Source: Anastatus disparis (Eukaryota; Arthropoda; Insecta; Hymenoptera; Eupelmidae). Taken from it: 64,000 nucleotides of DNA. The notes below the pieces were generated by a model. It worked only from the letters and a program-made list of their open reading frames with translations. It made no database searches and was not told where the DNA came from. Location: positions 1,984,001-2,048,000 of the forward strand of contig JAFFSR010000251.1 in assembly GCA_017163975.1 (NCBI GenBank). The letters are read 5' to 3'. This document shows positions 50,101 through 62,350 of the stretch, piece after piece. The number at the start of each line of letters is the position of its first letter. The stretch's first letter is position 1. The position numbers were made by a program, and so were the translations under genes.

Positions 50101-50433
50101 AGAATGATGATTGTAGAGATATTATTTTGTATAATTTTGAATTTTAAATGCATAATCAAATTCAATTGAATTCTCATGCTTATCTTTAGCTATTATTTTT
50201 CTATATATACACAACAATAGATAATATTTTATCATATATTTTTCAAAAATATCAATAAATTTTTATAATTTTAAAATGAATAAAATTAAATCATATATCA
50301 AAAGCAATTATAAAACATGATAGTATAGAATTAAATAATAAAAAAGTTAAATCCAATTAATTAGAATATATAAAACACTTTTACTCACCCTCACAAAGAG
50401 GAGACACGTTAACACAAGGACGCCTAACCGCAT
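41193..50433 (-). CDS. dyl: Dusky-like-type zona-pellucida domain cuticle protein
   Basis: In transcript order the coding exons are 50433-50389, 45025-44720, 43533-43129, 42972-42660, 42351-42026 and 41708-41193. All introns are GT-AG, the phases join, and the protein is 636 aa. The signal peptide (MRLGVLVLTCLLFVR-ATRA) is cut by intron 1 after residue 15. A Gln/Asn/Ser-rich acidic region and a Pro run follow. The ZP module spans about residues 160-418, with SKGHYSNVNCVYLPAG, CGTAG, LRCTW, GCWMQI, RNCMA, RGCITRP and QICRYQCPDQC. A basic site RRRK lies at about 477-480, a Ser/Thr linker next, a membrane segment at about 571-601 and a short tail. Dusky-like, dusky and miniature are Drosophila relatives that organise apical matrix in wing and trichome cells. 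Dusky-like is preferred by recalled similarity, and dusky or miniature are not excluded. Confidence 0.84.
44720..45025 (-). other. dyl: Low-complexity N-terminal exon of the dusky-like gene
   Basis: Exon 2 (102 codons) encodes the end of the signal peptide and an acidic segment rich in Gln, Asn, Asp and Ser, then six prolines. It joins in phase 0 on both sides. It has no ZP cysteines and probably forms a flexible extracellular spacer. Its coding complement could be mistaken for other frames because of the CAG/CAA and GGT/CCA repeats. Confidence 0.75.
45930..46040. promoter_or_regulatory. Candidate enhancer patch in dusky-like intron 1
   Basis: A GC-richer block holds CCGTTA at 45984-45989 (Ovo/Shavenbaby core) next to AAACCG, and a perfect short hairpin GCTCT-GACCC-AGAGC at 45996-46010 that contains the CTGACCC word repeated elsewhere in this gene region. 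The regulatory role is inferred. Confidence 0.3.
47489..47686 (-). mobile_element. tRNA-derived SINE copy 4 (in dusky-like intron 1)
   Basis: Reverse orientation relative to the window, thus the same sense as the host gene. The tail (tatttaacgtcgctgta) is at the left and the head (ttctactgaatgagtcactg) at the right, with several substitutions in the A box. The B box complement reads gggattcaaactcgg. Confidence 0.86.
48689..48734. repeat. Short perfect hairpin, 17 bp arms
   Basis: AGATGTATATACCTTAT at 48689-48705 is exactly reverse-complemented at 48718-48734, with a 12 nt loop. It is too short for a normal pre-miRNA and sits in a TATA-rich stretch, so slippage origin is plausible. Confidence 0.6.
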
Positions 50434-50478
50434 TCCGCGTTGCCGTCCACGGTGAATCGATTGAAAGACCCCCAATAT
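50434..50478 (-). promoter_or_regulatory. dyl: 5' UTR part of the first coding dusky-like exon
   Basis: On the minus strand a pyrimidine-poor but acceptable acceptor (ttatcgatttcag, AG at 50480-50479) precedes 45 nt of leader to the ATG at 50433. The promoter and first non-coding exon must then lie at a higher coordinate and were not located. Confidence 0.45.
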
Positions 50479-53400
50479 CTGAAATCGATAAATTACAATT
50501 AACAAAAAATTTTCTTCTATTTTTTTCATTCTTTTGTTTGTTCTTTTTTTTTCTTTGTTCTTTCTTTCATTTCTTTATTCGATTATCCAGTTAAAGCAAT
50601 GAAATAACCTCGAAATTCCATTAGCTGCTGGTTATGCATGAAGGTATTAACACATTGATGGCTTTAATTTTGTATAATTAAATAGTTTACTTGAAATATT
50701 ATATAAATGTAATCAAATTAAGATTATATAAATTTTATATTCACTTTATTAATTATGTTTAAATTTTAATAATTATTTTTTAGTGTTATTTACATAATTT
50801 ATGAGAAAATTAAGATAGCATTGAAAGTAATAGAATTATGGGATTAATTTTGATGAAATTAAATATATTTATCAATGGTAATGAATAAAATATCTATTTA
50901 AAATCTTGTGGATTTAGCATGTATCAGAAAAAAAGTATCTAAAGTCTTTTGCGTTTTCGTGAATAACGCGGATTTTCATGATAAATCATACATTAAAACC
51001 TTCAATTGTATATTGTTAAACCACGATTCAAATTTTATACCTTAAAGAATCGGGATAAGGCCATATGGCGTTTTAATAATCATTTTCTGTTTTGATAATC
51101 AGATGATTTTCATTAACAATAAAACAATAGCAACACTTCATTTTCCAGTATACGTATGTCATTGAAAATTGTCGCCCTGGCTTTAAATATAATATCACAA
51201 TAATATTTGTTTTCTGTTTACTTTACAAAGACCTGAAAGAGTAGTGTGGTAATACTGCATTAAAGTGTCACTAAAGTCAAGTGTAAAATTATTGAATGTT
51301 CAATTTTTGAATTGTGTATCAATAGTACTACTTTGAGTAAAAACATTACTTTCATTAAGCATTTTCTTTATTTTATAATTTGTTTAAAATTAGAACAATA
51401 ATTATTGTAATAATTGATAAAAAAAGTAATATTTTTGCAATAAATTTGGATCATCATCTTTGAAAATCAATCCTTTCAAATATTCAAACATCTCATAAAA
51501 TATAGAAAAAATATTCATTTTTAAAATATTATTTTCGATCATGTCACCTGCGAGCTTATAATTTCATCAACCAACGTATCGAGTATGATACAAGTTATTT
51601 GATCTATTTATCAAAGCCTTCAAAAGGTCAATGTTATGCACTCTCGATGAATTTCAATAAGCTTTTATGTTTGGGAAATAATTTTCAGTCTCTCTGATGT
51701 AGGATAAATTTTTAAAATAATAAACAAAATAATTTAGTGTAATAAAATGTAAATAATTTTTTTATGTAGATGTATCAATTATAAAAACTAATTTTTCTTA
51801 AATATCCATGCTATTTATATAAAAAAATAATATTTTATCCCTTGAAATAAACCATTAATTTTTAAAGCTTCATAAGATTTGTTATGATAAAATCATCCTT
51901 TGTGAAGTGCTTTAAATAATTATTCACTTCAACCTATATCCTTCTCAATTAAGCCGTATCATGATCAGTCACGATTCTCTTCACCCTATACATTATCTCT
52001 TATCTACTAACGTCCTGATTACTTTTATTTTTCTCCACACACATGCACACACAAAAACACATATAAAAGTTAATTTAAATTTCCCTTTAAAAGAAAATTA
52101 GCATTAACGCATATTTTTAGGCATATACACAGGTACATAGATGTACGTGCTTAAAAGCGTTTGCGCTTGTGTATATGTACGCGACAAAGTGGAACATTAA
52201 AAAGTTTTGCTAGTAAACCTATTGAACGGGTGTTACTTTCCTAGTTTCCACGAAATGTCGCGCTGCCGTTTGATCATCGATCCCTCTTGTCGATCTTTTT
52301 TTTACAACGAATATACATACGTATATACATACGTACATACACACATATGGGTAAGGATGTGTACACGTGTACGTACACGTGTTCCAAATTCCATGTCGTT
52401 GTCCGCATTTTGCCCGAGCGCGTGTCTTTATTTTCACGCCGCGCTTATTTCCTTTCCTCTGTAATATATAAGGTTGTTAATTTTTTTTCTCTCTCTCTCT
52501 TCTTCTTCTTTTTTTTTCATCATTACTTCGGCTCGTGACAATGAGAAATTTTAAAACTTTGCTCACGAATGAAAGGTTTCATTTTTAAGAGGATCGAAAG
52601 GAAGATTTTAGATCTGTTGTTAGCCACTTACGCGCTGCTCAAAAAAAATGTTAGGGCTTTATATTTATATATACAGATAAACATCATTTTTTTCTATTCT
52701 TTAGGATGACCTGTGTCCGGAAATTTTCGAGCTGTGTCTTAAGTTTCTTTTTTTCTTTTTTGCTGCTGAATTTCATGCCAGTGATATTAGGTTTCGATAC
52801 TTATCTGACCCAGTAAGAGTAACAATAATTTTTTTTTTTTAAGAAGTAAAAGTTCAATTTTATTGTTGCATCGCGTGTTGTTCAGCAATCAAACGTTTTT
52901 GAAGAAAAGACATTCCTGATCAAGTGTTTTTAATCGACTATAAAACTGCAATTTTGGTTTCTTTTATTTCCAATACTTCTTTCAATTATAATATAAATAA
53001 TACTAGTTATGAGAAAATTTGAAGTAATTGTATTAAAACTTTGTGATTAAATTTAATATTAATATACAATCAATAGGATTTAATTTAACTATGCAATCAT
53101 TGCTGATTTTCATCGATTTTTAATAAAAAATTAATTTGAAATCATTAATAAATATTATAAAATAAATAAGTACATTATTTAAAAATTATATTTTCAAAAG
53201 AAATTCATCTCTTTGAAATCCTTTCATCGGCGCATATAATTTTCATAAAAGTAGTCCATTTCATTACAAGCGTTTTAAAACGAATCACAAAAGTATCATA
53301 ATAGGGGCAACAAACATAAATTCATACATATAAATACTATTAAATAATTACTGAAATGAAGATAAAATTTCTACGATATTCATCTATACGTAATTCTTAT

Positions 53401-56400
53401 ACAATATATCCATTACAAATCATCAATAATTGTATTCAACTCCATAACTCTCGATCAAGTATTCTTCTGACCTACTTATAAACCCATATAAACAATGTAA
53501 ATGTAAAAGGTTTAACGTTTAATGCAAATTAATGTATAATTATTCATCAAAAGATTGGAATGTACGTGCACGACAGACGACAATATGTCAAGAAATTTTT
53601 TTTTTCATTTTTTAATAATAATGATTAAAAAATTCGTAATGCTTGTTAACAAGAATGTAACTTTTAATATATCGATGCATAAAAATAAAAAATTCTTATG
53701 AGTTTTTTTTTTTTTTTTAAAGTTGATTGGCAATAAGCTCACACGAAAGAATCGAGAAAGCAGATAGTTGACCTGCCAAATAAACGCATGTAACGGTCCA
53801 TTGATGTGCTGATTCTTTAAGTGAAAAGACACGAGTAACACAAGCACTTTATATCACATTATAACTACCGATATTTGTATAAACACATTGGAATTTAGTT
53901 GACTAGTTTCGCAGTGAAATTCACCCCTTAATTTTTTTTTAATCAATATTTTTAATACTGATATTTTTCAATACTAAAAACAGATTTTTTTTCTTTCTTT
54001 GTGATCTTTAAATGAAAAATAAAGTTAAAGCTCTTTGATATTAGCTTTACGTGCTTAGAATTTTTAGTTGGCATAGCTTGTATATTTGAAGCTTTAGAAA
54101 TCTATTTACTATCGTTTTACTTTGAAAAGATAAATTAAACTTTTCGTTATATGTATAGATATACATGGAAGATCTTATTACAACTTAAAGATTATTTGCT
54201 TTAATGGACGAGAAGTTTCGAAATATTTTTACTATTTATATATAAAATGAAAAATAATTCAAAACAATCAATACGAATTTTACTTTACAATTTGCATATA
54301 AGCAATAAGGTATCCCTTATTTAACAAATTTCAAAATATTACAGTAGCTCTATTGTCGCTCTATTGATTTATGATGACCTTTAAACAATACAATGCTTAA
54401 AATACAAACTTTTATTATTTTTAAAAACAAAAAAACGGTTTGGAATAAACTAAAAAATATTGAATGCATTTCCTTATTTACAGTTTCAAATAAAACATCA
54501 AAATTAAATTCAGAAAAATTCAGGCTATTTTAACTCTTTAAGTAAACATCATATCCCCTTCAATCATCGATTTTTCCATATCAGTATAAATCGTATACAT
54601 TTTCTAGTTCGTATAATCGGGCAGTAATTTTGATATTAAGAAAAAAATACATCTAAAATGAAATTAAACACCGTTTTTAATGCAATCAATATTTATGATA
54701 TATTTAAAGTTACCCGCGTAATAAATATCTACGGAAAAATTTTGATAGGTGAATTTTTTTAAGAATTCAAACCGGTTATGTCAAAAGTAGGACTCGAGTT
54801 CAATGGAACTTTACTTTTTATTATACATACAAAAATTTAAGTGTCATTGCCTTTTTCATCAAATTATTTTGAGTAAATTAATTAGAAATGTATAATAAAA
54901 TTTGATTTGGGATTAATTTGAATGAGGTACATTAATACTGCTTCCGAATGTTAGCGACTGTTAGCGGCTTTGATGTTAAGAATTTTTTAAGCGATTTTTT
55001 GGTGATAATGAATCTAGACTTTAAAAACAAAATAAACACCAAATTTCTATAAATATTTTCAACTAATTAAAAAAGAAGCTTATAAAATAATTTCAAAAGC
55101 GTGTCTAACCGAACCTGGCATTTATCTACTGACACCCTTTATATTACGATATGATACTCACGGTAACTTTTTTGTATGTTCTTCGTAATTATCGTTACTT
55201 TCTTATGAAAAATTAACACTTTTCAACCTAAAATATATTACTATCATAAGTACACGAATATCACGAAATTTGTTTACCAAGTTAATATACGTGTATTACA
55301 CTTCCATCCTTGCACGTATATAATATTTACTTTGCGTGAACAAGTCAATATACGTGAATTAATAGTCACATGTAGCGCGTATGTTACTATTAATTCTGTT
55401 TGAACATGATAAGCAAATCATATAAATTGACAAATGGAAGATCATTTTTCATGATGTCGTAATTAATTTTACTGATTGATTTTATAGTGCAGTATGCGTC
55501 GCGTAAAAACTGATATTTTTCAATATATATACAAATTAGATACGTATTAATTAGATATTTGGTGTGAACTTTCAATAATAAGTATTCAGATAAAATGTTA
55601 AAATACGAGTAAATTAAAACAATAATACAAACAATAATATGCACTTTTTCAAAAATTTCACATGAATCATTTAATTACAATACAATTAAGAAAATTAACA
55701 ATCTCCTCATTAATCATTGTGTCCGTTAAACAGTTTATTTTATCGTTTGTAGGAGTAAATTTACAGGTGTAAGCTTAAATTCAACAATTGTATTGATTAA
55801 GCTCATATTAATTGATCTTTGATTAATAGATTAAGCGATTATAATCACCTGAACTCGTATGAACGTTAAAGCCTGTTTAATGAACTTTCATTACATTATA
55901 TTGTATCGAAATTATATTAAGTATTGTGTTAACATTGTATACTATTTGTGGAATCGTATAGAAAATAATTAGATACAATTTCATAAAATGCACAGTAAAG
56001 TATAACATTTCATTTAAGATTTATGTAATAGAAGTAAATTACTGAATATTATTAAACTTTTTTTATTACTTTGCGTAGTTCTCAGTATGATAAAATTCTT
56101 AATTAAAAAATTTATAAAAACTTTTTTATATTATTGCGTGTTTAATAAGTGAAATAAATTGAATTAATTTATTTCTACACGAAGAGAATTTTTCTATAAA
56201 AATTGTGGTAACCGTTATCATAATCGTGGGACATCGTATGTCATTAGGATATTTTTAGATACACGCCTTTAAATAATATTGAATATGGATAAAATTAAAA
56301 ATTTTTCCAATAAATTTTACCGTATAAGCGGTGATTTTTATACCACTTTTCTGTCAATTTTATGATACATAGCTAATTTTATTATAAATTTAATAGAAAA

Positions 56401-57016
56401 ATTATCTATGTATATTTTAATCACAATTATAAATTCAGTCAAATTTTTCTAATAAAAACATTCGAAATAGTCTGAATGATTAACATTTTTTACAATTTAT
56501 GAAATCCAGAGTAAATACTTGAATTCTCCATTTAAATAAAACTTCAATAAATAAAACGATTGTTGATTTTACTGTACAATGTAACTTAAAATTACAAATT
56601 GCATCAGAAGATTCAATCTTACTTATTTTGGATCAAAATATGTAATAATTGAACCGCACAATCATAGTAAAATGCATATACCAGAGATAACATTAATTTA
56701 TTCATTGGTTTATTATACATTCTACCAGTTTATACATTTTATTTGATATAAAAGTAAATAGTTTCAACAGCTTTTAAAATTTTTATAATCATATTCAGGC
56801 ACTCAACTATTTTAAATAAAAAAAATATTTTAAAAGCTAAAAAAACATTTTAAATTTCATTAGTATCATCACAAACAAAAATTTTAAAAAACGTTCTTAT
56901 GATTATACGAAACTTGAAAATCAAAAATTCATTCATAAAAATATCATCAATGACCTTTCATTGATAACAGGAAGAAGAAAAAAAATGAAAGAATCAGCAT
57001 CCTTATTAAACCATTG

Positions 57017-57028
57017 CACGTGCACGTG
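57017..57028. promoter_or_regulatory. Doubled E-box CACGTGCACGTG (first copy)
   Basis: Two canonical CACGTG E-boxes overlap-free in tandem, upstream of the dusky-like gene. bHLH and bHLH-PAS factors bind CACGTG. The same 12-mer recurs 2.8 kb away. Confidence 0.3.
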
Positions 57029-58554
57029 TAAACCACAACGATTTACTTTTCTATAAACATCAAGACTGGACAAACTAGCTTTACTATAAAAGCCACGTGG
57101 ATAAAATACGTATTTATATATATAAACAAAGAAGCACATAGTTACGTCTGTATACACCGATATCAATTGATTCTTATTCGTTGGCTTTTAACTCGATATA
57201 AACCTGGTGTATATAGTATATAAACTACGTTTATATATATACGCGCGTGTATGTGTAGTCTATGCGGTTTTATACGTTGCGTGCGCGCCTTCGTTCGCTG
57301 GAAGAACACGATAAAAAAGATAAAGTTGAAACTAGTATATAGCTTTTGCGGCTATTTTCATTTAGTTGAACTTTACACACATACCCACACACTGTGGTGC
57401 ATACTTGCTTTGCACAAACTCACCGTGTTTGGCAAATGTTTATATGCGCGGCTTTTTTTTTTCTGTATATGCTTTTTTTTTTTTTGTTCAACTGGAGTAG
57501 CTTTTTTTTGCCCCGTGCTGAATGGAACATTGAGTTTTATGAACAGTTACTATTAGGAGGATTTGTTGAAGGAAAATTTAATTTTTCATCTGATGATTGT
57601 ATGTTTACTGGAAAGAATTCGTATTGATAAAGTTTTTAGAATTTTTTTTTTCGATCAGGCTGCATACAGTATTTACTGTTCTTCTGAATTTTCGTTTATG
57701 AAAATCATTAATATCTTTATTACTATAATTATTCGTATCAAATTTAAAAAGTTAATTGGAAAAAATAATTGATCAGTCTAATTGCGTCTAACAACTTTTC
57801 GAAAAATATTTTTTTTTATGATCTCATTTCTATAGATGTTATTATTTTTTTTTCAAATTTACCATTCCTAAAAAAATTCTATCTTGTTAATTTTTTTCAT
57901 CGCGAGCTTTGCGTTATGATTCCAATTAAAATAACATTATACTTTCACGCATTAAAATTCACTAATTGCCATACAGTTATGATATATAAAAACTTTGTAT
58001 AAATCATAATTCAAAAATCCTTAAAGTGATGATTCTCGTAATTAAGAGAAAATAAGATCATACACGTTCTATTAAAAAAAAAGTATGCCAAATTATAAGT
58101 AACTTAAGAAATGAATAATTTTTTTTTAACGGTATCTCAAAATTATTTTTTTTTTTCAAGGTACTTGATTAATGATCGAGATTAGGAGATCGATGTAATA
58201 CACAGATGATATTCTGAAATTAATAATTGAAAAATTTATAAACGAACGTTACAATTTCTCATGGTGAGAACCCTCCTTTGAAATATCATTACTTTCGTTT
58301 CATAATACTATGATTTATGAGATCTAAATTTGCGTTAAATAAATTGAATTATTGATTGTTTTTTCTTCACTCGAACAAAAAGAAATTTTATTGTTCTGTT
58401 TGACATTATTTAAAAGTTAATATTTAAAAGTGTAATAAATTTTATTTTATACCTTTTTCTAATAATATTTAGAAAAAAAAAATTATATTTAAAAATTCTT
58501 ATATTATATAAAACAATAAAATAAATATTGCATGAAATATTAATTTTCTCTCTT

Positions 58555-58745
58555 GAGGTCTTCAGTGGCTCAGTCGGTAGAGTGATGGATTCGCAATCTC
58601 GAGGTTGCCCAGTTCGAATCCCGGTCTCGACCGATTGATACAAGCACCGCTGTACGTTACATGTGCTTTGTTCACAAACACACTGAAAGCCTCCGTCTCT
58701 AATTAGCATTGCAATAATAGCATAAATTCAGTGACGAAAAAAAAA
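58555..58745 (+). mobile_element. tRNA-derived SINE copy 5
   Basis: Well-preserved copy with A box tggctcagtcggtagagtg and B box agttcgaatcccgg. GGTC and the closing CGACC look like acceptor-stem halves. The body (caagcaccgctgtacgtt, acatgtgctttgttcacaaa) is shared. The tail is cut after cagtgacg and runs into poly-A. Confidence 0.88.
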
Positions 58746-59858
58746 TGATTCTTTCGTTGTTTCAATAAATGAATTTATTTCTATAGAGTAATAAAATTTA
58801 ATTTTTATTATTCTGTAGTTGCCATCACTGAATTTAATTAGTTGTGTGTAGAAATTTTTTTTTAATATTTAAAATTTGAAAAATAATATAAATAATTTTC
58901 AAATAATCCAGGTTATACCAAATTAACGAGAGCCAAAAATTTAACCAGCTTTTTGTCGAATACTAAAATTTAATTCTTCTTTAATAAATATCGTAATATT
59001 TAAATTTTAATTGATAATCTGGAATATTATATATTATATTCACTTATTCCAACTATAATTTTCTGAAATTAGTAAATGAAGTTAATAATTACTGTATTTT
59101 AAACACATCAAATCAATTTAATATACATAAGTATTAAGCGTATACTTATGTTAAGATTCTAAATTAGTATGTGATGATTTAAATACCGAATTCAAAATAC
59201 TGTAGAAGGAATTAGACAATTCCAAAATAGGAAAGACTTGGGTAAACTTGCCCCTTATTAGGTCAATAAAAATTCATCGAAAATGGTTGTTATTTATCAA
59301 GTTAATAGTCTCCTATTTTTTATTTAGATATTCTTTTTAAATTAACATATGATAATATCGCATGCGGTAAAATTTTATTCTTGATTATTATAAATTAAAT
59401 TACACAGCGAGAAAAATTATAGCGAAAAATTATATCCTAATACATCGCCACTTTAGATATGGTATCACCCAGTACATTAACTTTTTATTTTAGATCTAGA
59501 TGTAAGAAACAATTATCGCAATTTACGTATTACGCGTTCGCTTTCTTCATCTAAATCTGTATATTAAAAATTCTATGAATTTTTCATTTATTATTATTCA
59601 TTCATGTATCATTATTCGTTTTTCTTATTTATTTAACAAACAGCTTAATTTTTACCAGAGAAATTGATTCATTATTTTGTTAAAATAATGCAGATTCATG
59701 ACAAGAAATTTATTAATAATTTTTTAAAACTAAAATATAAATCAATTTTCTTGATCCCCAAACAAATGAGTATTTTGTGTATAAAATAAAATGAGAGAAA
59801 AAAAGAAATAAACTATACCTAACTAGGAGCGTCCGTCTTTTATAGTCTGCTTCTTAAA

Positions 59859-59870
59859 CACGTGCACGTG
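59859..59870. promoter_or_regulatory. Doubled E-box CACGTGCACGTG (second copy)
   Basis: Identical to 57017-57028. It sits beside a patch with TATA-like sequence (tttatagtc), but a transcription start is not evident. Confidence 0.3.
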
Positions 59871-60778
59871 CAAATATTTTCTTCTCAATATAAATGCCGG
59901 TTTACTACAGTCATGCACGTTTTATCGCTTCGTCGTTTAATATATTTTATCTATCTAACCGATTTGTCGTCCACAAGGGGCACTTATTGCACTCTTTTTT
60001 TTTTTATTTATTTATTTATTTTTCGTTAATCTCTTTTTCTTATTTTTTTCTCTTTGTTAACTCACGTGCCCACTTTATTTTCTTATTTATTATTTGTTTT
60101 TAAATCCTTCTTTCAAACTGCTTTATACCAATGATAACATATTCAAACTAATTGATCTTCTTTTTTATCAATATCACTCTCATGACTATACAAAGTTAAA
60201 AGAAAACGCGCACTTTAATCATGAAATCATCTTGTCAAAAAAAATAGAATTTCTAAAGAGCAACGGCGAAAGTGATGTTAAAGAGCCGCGCATGTACAAA
60301 GTAAACGCGACGATTACTTGATATTTTAAAAATTTTTTTAAAAAATGATGTACCAAGCTCAATGATCAACCGGTCGCGATTGAATGAACGTTCGTTTGTT
60401 TCACATCTTTACAACAACCGTGCCGGCTTATCTCTCCTCGTTTCTCTCCCTTCTTTTCTTCTTTATTTTTCTTGGGATACACCAGCCCGAGTATTGTATA
60501 TACAAAAAGGTGGCCAAGCTTATATGAAATCGAAGAGGAAAAAAAAGAAGGAAAGAAAAGAATGAGAAGAAAGAGAAAGAGAGAGAGAGAGAGAGCGGGA
60601 TGAAAGGAAAAAAAAGATATACACCTGTCTCTTCATATATGTATAGAAGACGACGGTAGCAGCACATATGGACCGCCCCCTGACCCAGACACACAGTTGA
60701 AGTATACAGTTATATAGGTCCCTTCTACCAAAGCTCGAAACTTTATATTATATACAAACTTGGTTATAATCCCCACCT

Positions 60779-60782
<4 letters not shown>

Positions 60783-60822
<40 letters not shown>
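60783..60822. repeat. (TA)n microsatellite, about 40 bp
   Basis: Uninterrupted alternating AT run, followed by CA-rich sequence. The open frame read through it (Ile-Tyr repeats) is an artefact. Confidence 0.9.
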
Positions 60823-60826
<4 letters not shown>

Positions 60827-62350
60827 CTCTCTATATTATATACGCATAGTCGTTTTCTTTTTAAAACGTCTTTTCGTTCAATGATGCTGCTTCTGCTGCT
60901 GATGTTGCCTTCAATGTTTGCTATACCTACTACAACAAACAACTACTACTACTTCTTACTACTACTACTACTACTTCTTCTTGCTTACTTGCTTCCTTCC
61001 TTGTTATTTGTACCAATCATTGCCGCTGGCCCGTTTAAAGCTTATATACACACCACCAAAGTCTTTTAGAAATATGTGTGTGTATATATGTACACCCGCA
61101 CGCGTAGTTACGTGCTTCGTCAAGTCTTTACTTTGTACATGTATATATGTATGTTTAAACGCTTCAGGGCTTTAAATGAGTATGGAGAAACTAGTTAACA
61201 GGTGCAAGTATAACATTTGTGTGCGTATGTATAAGTTGCTTTTAAAGATATTTGATTTTTTTTTTCATCTTTCTTTTTTTTTTAGTCATTATGGATAGAA
61301 GTTTAAATACAAATAAATGAAAATTTTCACTAAATTGCTAAAGCAATTAACGAATAATTTGAATTGTTGCGTTAAAGTATCTTATTAAATTATAATTAAA
61401 TATTTTGCATTTGAAGCTTTCGGTTGGAATAAAAGATTTTTTTTTAATTTTATAATTAAAGCACGCTGAGATTAACAAAAATATTTCATCGTTGAGAAAA
61501 GTTTTTCAATGTTGTTGGTTAAAAATAATTGACAAAAATAAAAAAATTGTTACTGAAAAAATATTTTTTTAATTAATGGAACTCAGATTGCCATGAAATA
61601 TGTGGAAATCTTTTTTACATTAAAGTACATTTTTTTTCAATTTTTCTTAAGACTATTATTTATACTTGACAGATATAGCATCCTAATGCCTTATTTATGT
61701 TATCAAACAAGAATGACTATCTGAAATTAATTGTATTTTATTTCCATTATTTATTAATTTAATTTCATGAATTTAATTATTTTCATGTCGATATTTAATC
61801 ATCTTAAATCTTTAAAATCTATATCATTAGTATAGTTTTAAATAAAAATTCTATATTAAATTAAAAAAAAAAAAGTATAACACTATAATTGAAAACATTT
61901 GCGTAACAATGAAAAATTCAAACAAAAATAATATTATTTTAATAAGAAAATAAACTTCTAATTTTCTAGAAATAATTATAATAAAGTAAGATATAAATAA
62001 CTGTAAAAATCATAAAAATCAGTCTACGTAGCTTTATGCAACGTTTATTTTATTAAGATTTCATTAAAATTTAATTCAAGCAAGCCATTAAAATTTGAAT
62101 ACAAATATGTAATTAACACAATTCACAACTAACACATAATAAAAATTTTTCGGTGCATAAATTCAAATTCAATTAAAACGAATAATTTAGTGTTACAATC
62201 TTTTACGTAAGTATACTTAATATTTTCAACAAAATATTTTTTTTAAACTGGTGAAAAAATCGAAAATTAAATATAGTAATTAGAAAATTTTTTAATTAAT
62301 AATATTATAAAATTATTAAAATAATCCTTATAAGAACTTTTTTATTGCAG

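Larger units (their letters stand above)
45026..50388 (-). other. dyl: Intron 1 of the dusky-like gene (5.4 kb)
   Basis: It runs between the short signal-peptide exon and exon 2. It contains SINE copy 4, a purine-rich CAG/GAA tract (about 46050-46120), a CGC triplet run near 48481-48499 and GC-richer patches at 45930-46040 and 48180-48330 with motif clusters. Open frames here are on low-complexity DNA and have no domain support. Confidence 0.65.
50479..62350. other. Long non-coding region upstream of the dusky-like gene
   Basis: No exon is convincing over almost 12 kb apart from SINE copy 5. The region probably includes 5' UTR intron, promoter and enhancers of the dusky-like gene. CpG- and microsatellite-rich patches occur at about 52030-52520, 57000-57450 and 60400-61160. 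Two identical CACGTGCACGTG words lie at 57017-57028 and 59859-59870. The remaining sequence is AT-rich filler. Confidence 0.5.

Noticed and set aside
59200..59290. Segment gggtaaacttgcccc resembling a repeat end
   Set aside because: Only a short chance-level likeness to 4346-4358. No inverted partner nearby.
60428..60694. Minus-strand open frame of 88 codons
   Set aside because: Derived from GA/AAAG repeats, giving Leu-Ser-Phe repeats.
60881..61069. ORF with a Leu-rich start resembling a signal peptide
   Set aside because: It is made of CTG/CTT and TAC/ACT triplet repeats. There is no conserved mature region or downstream splice join.
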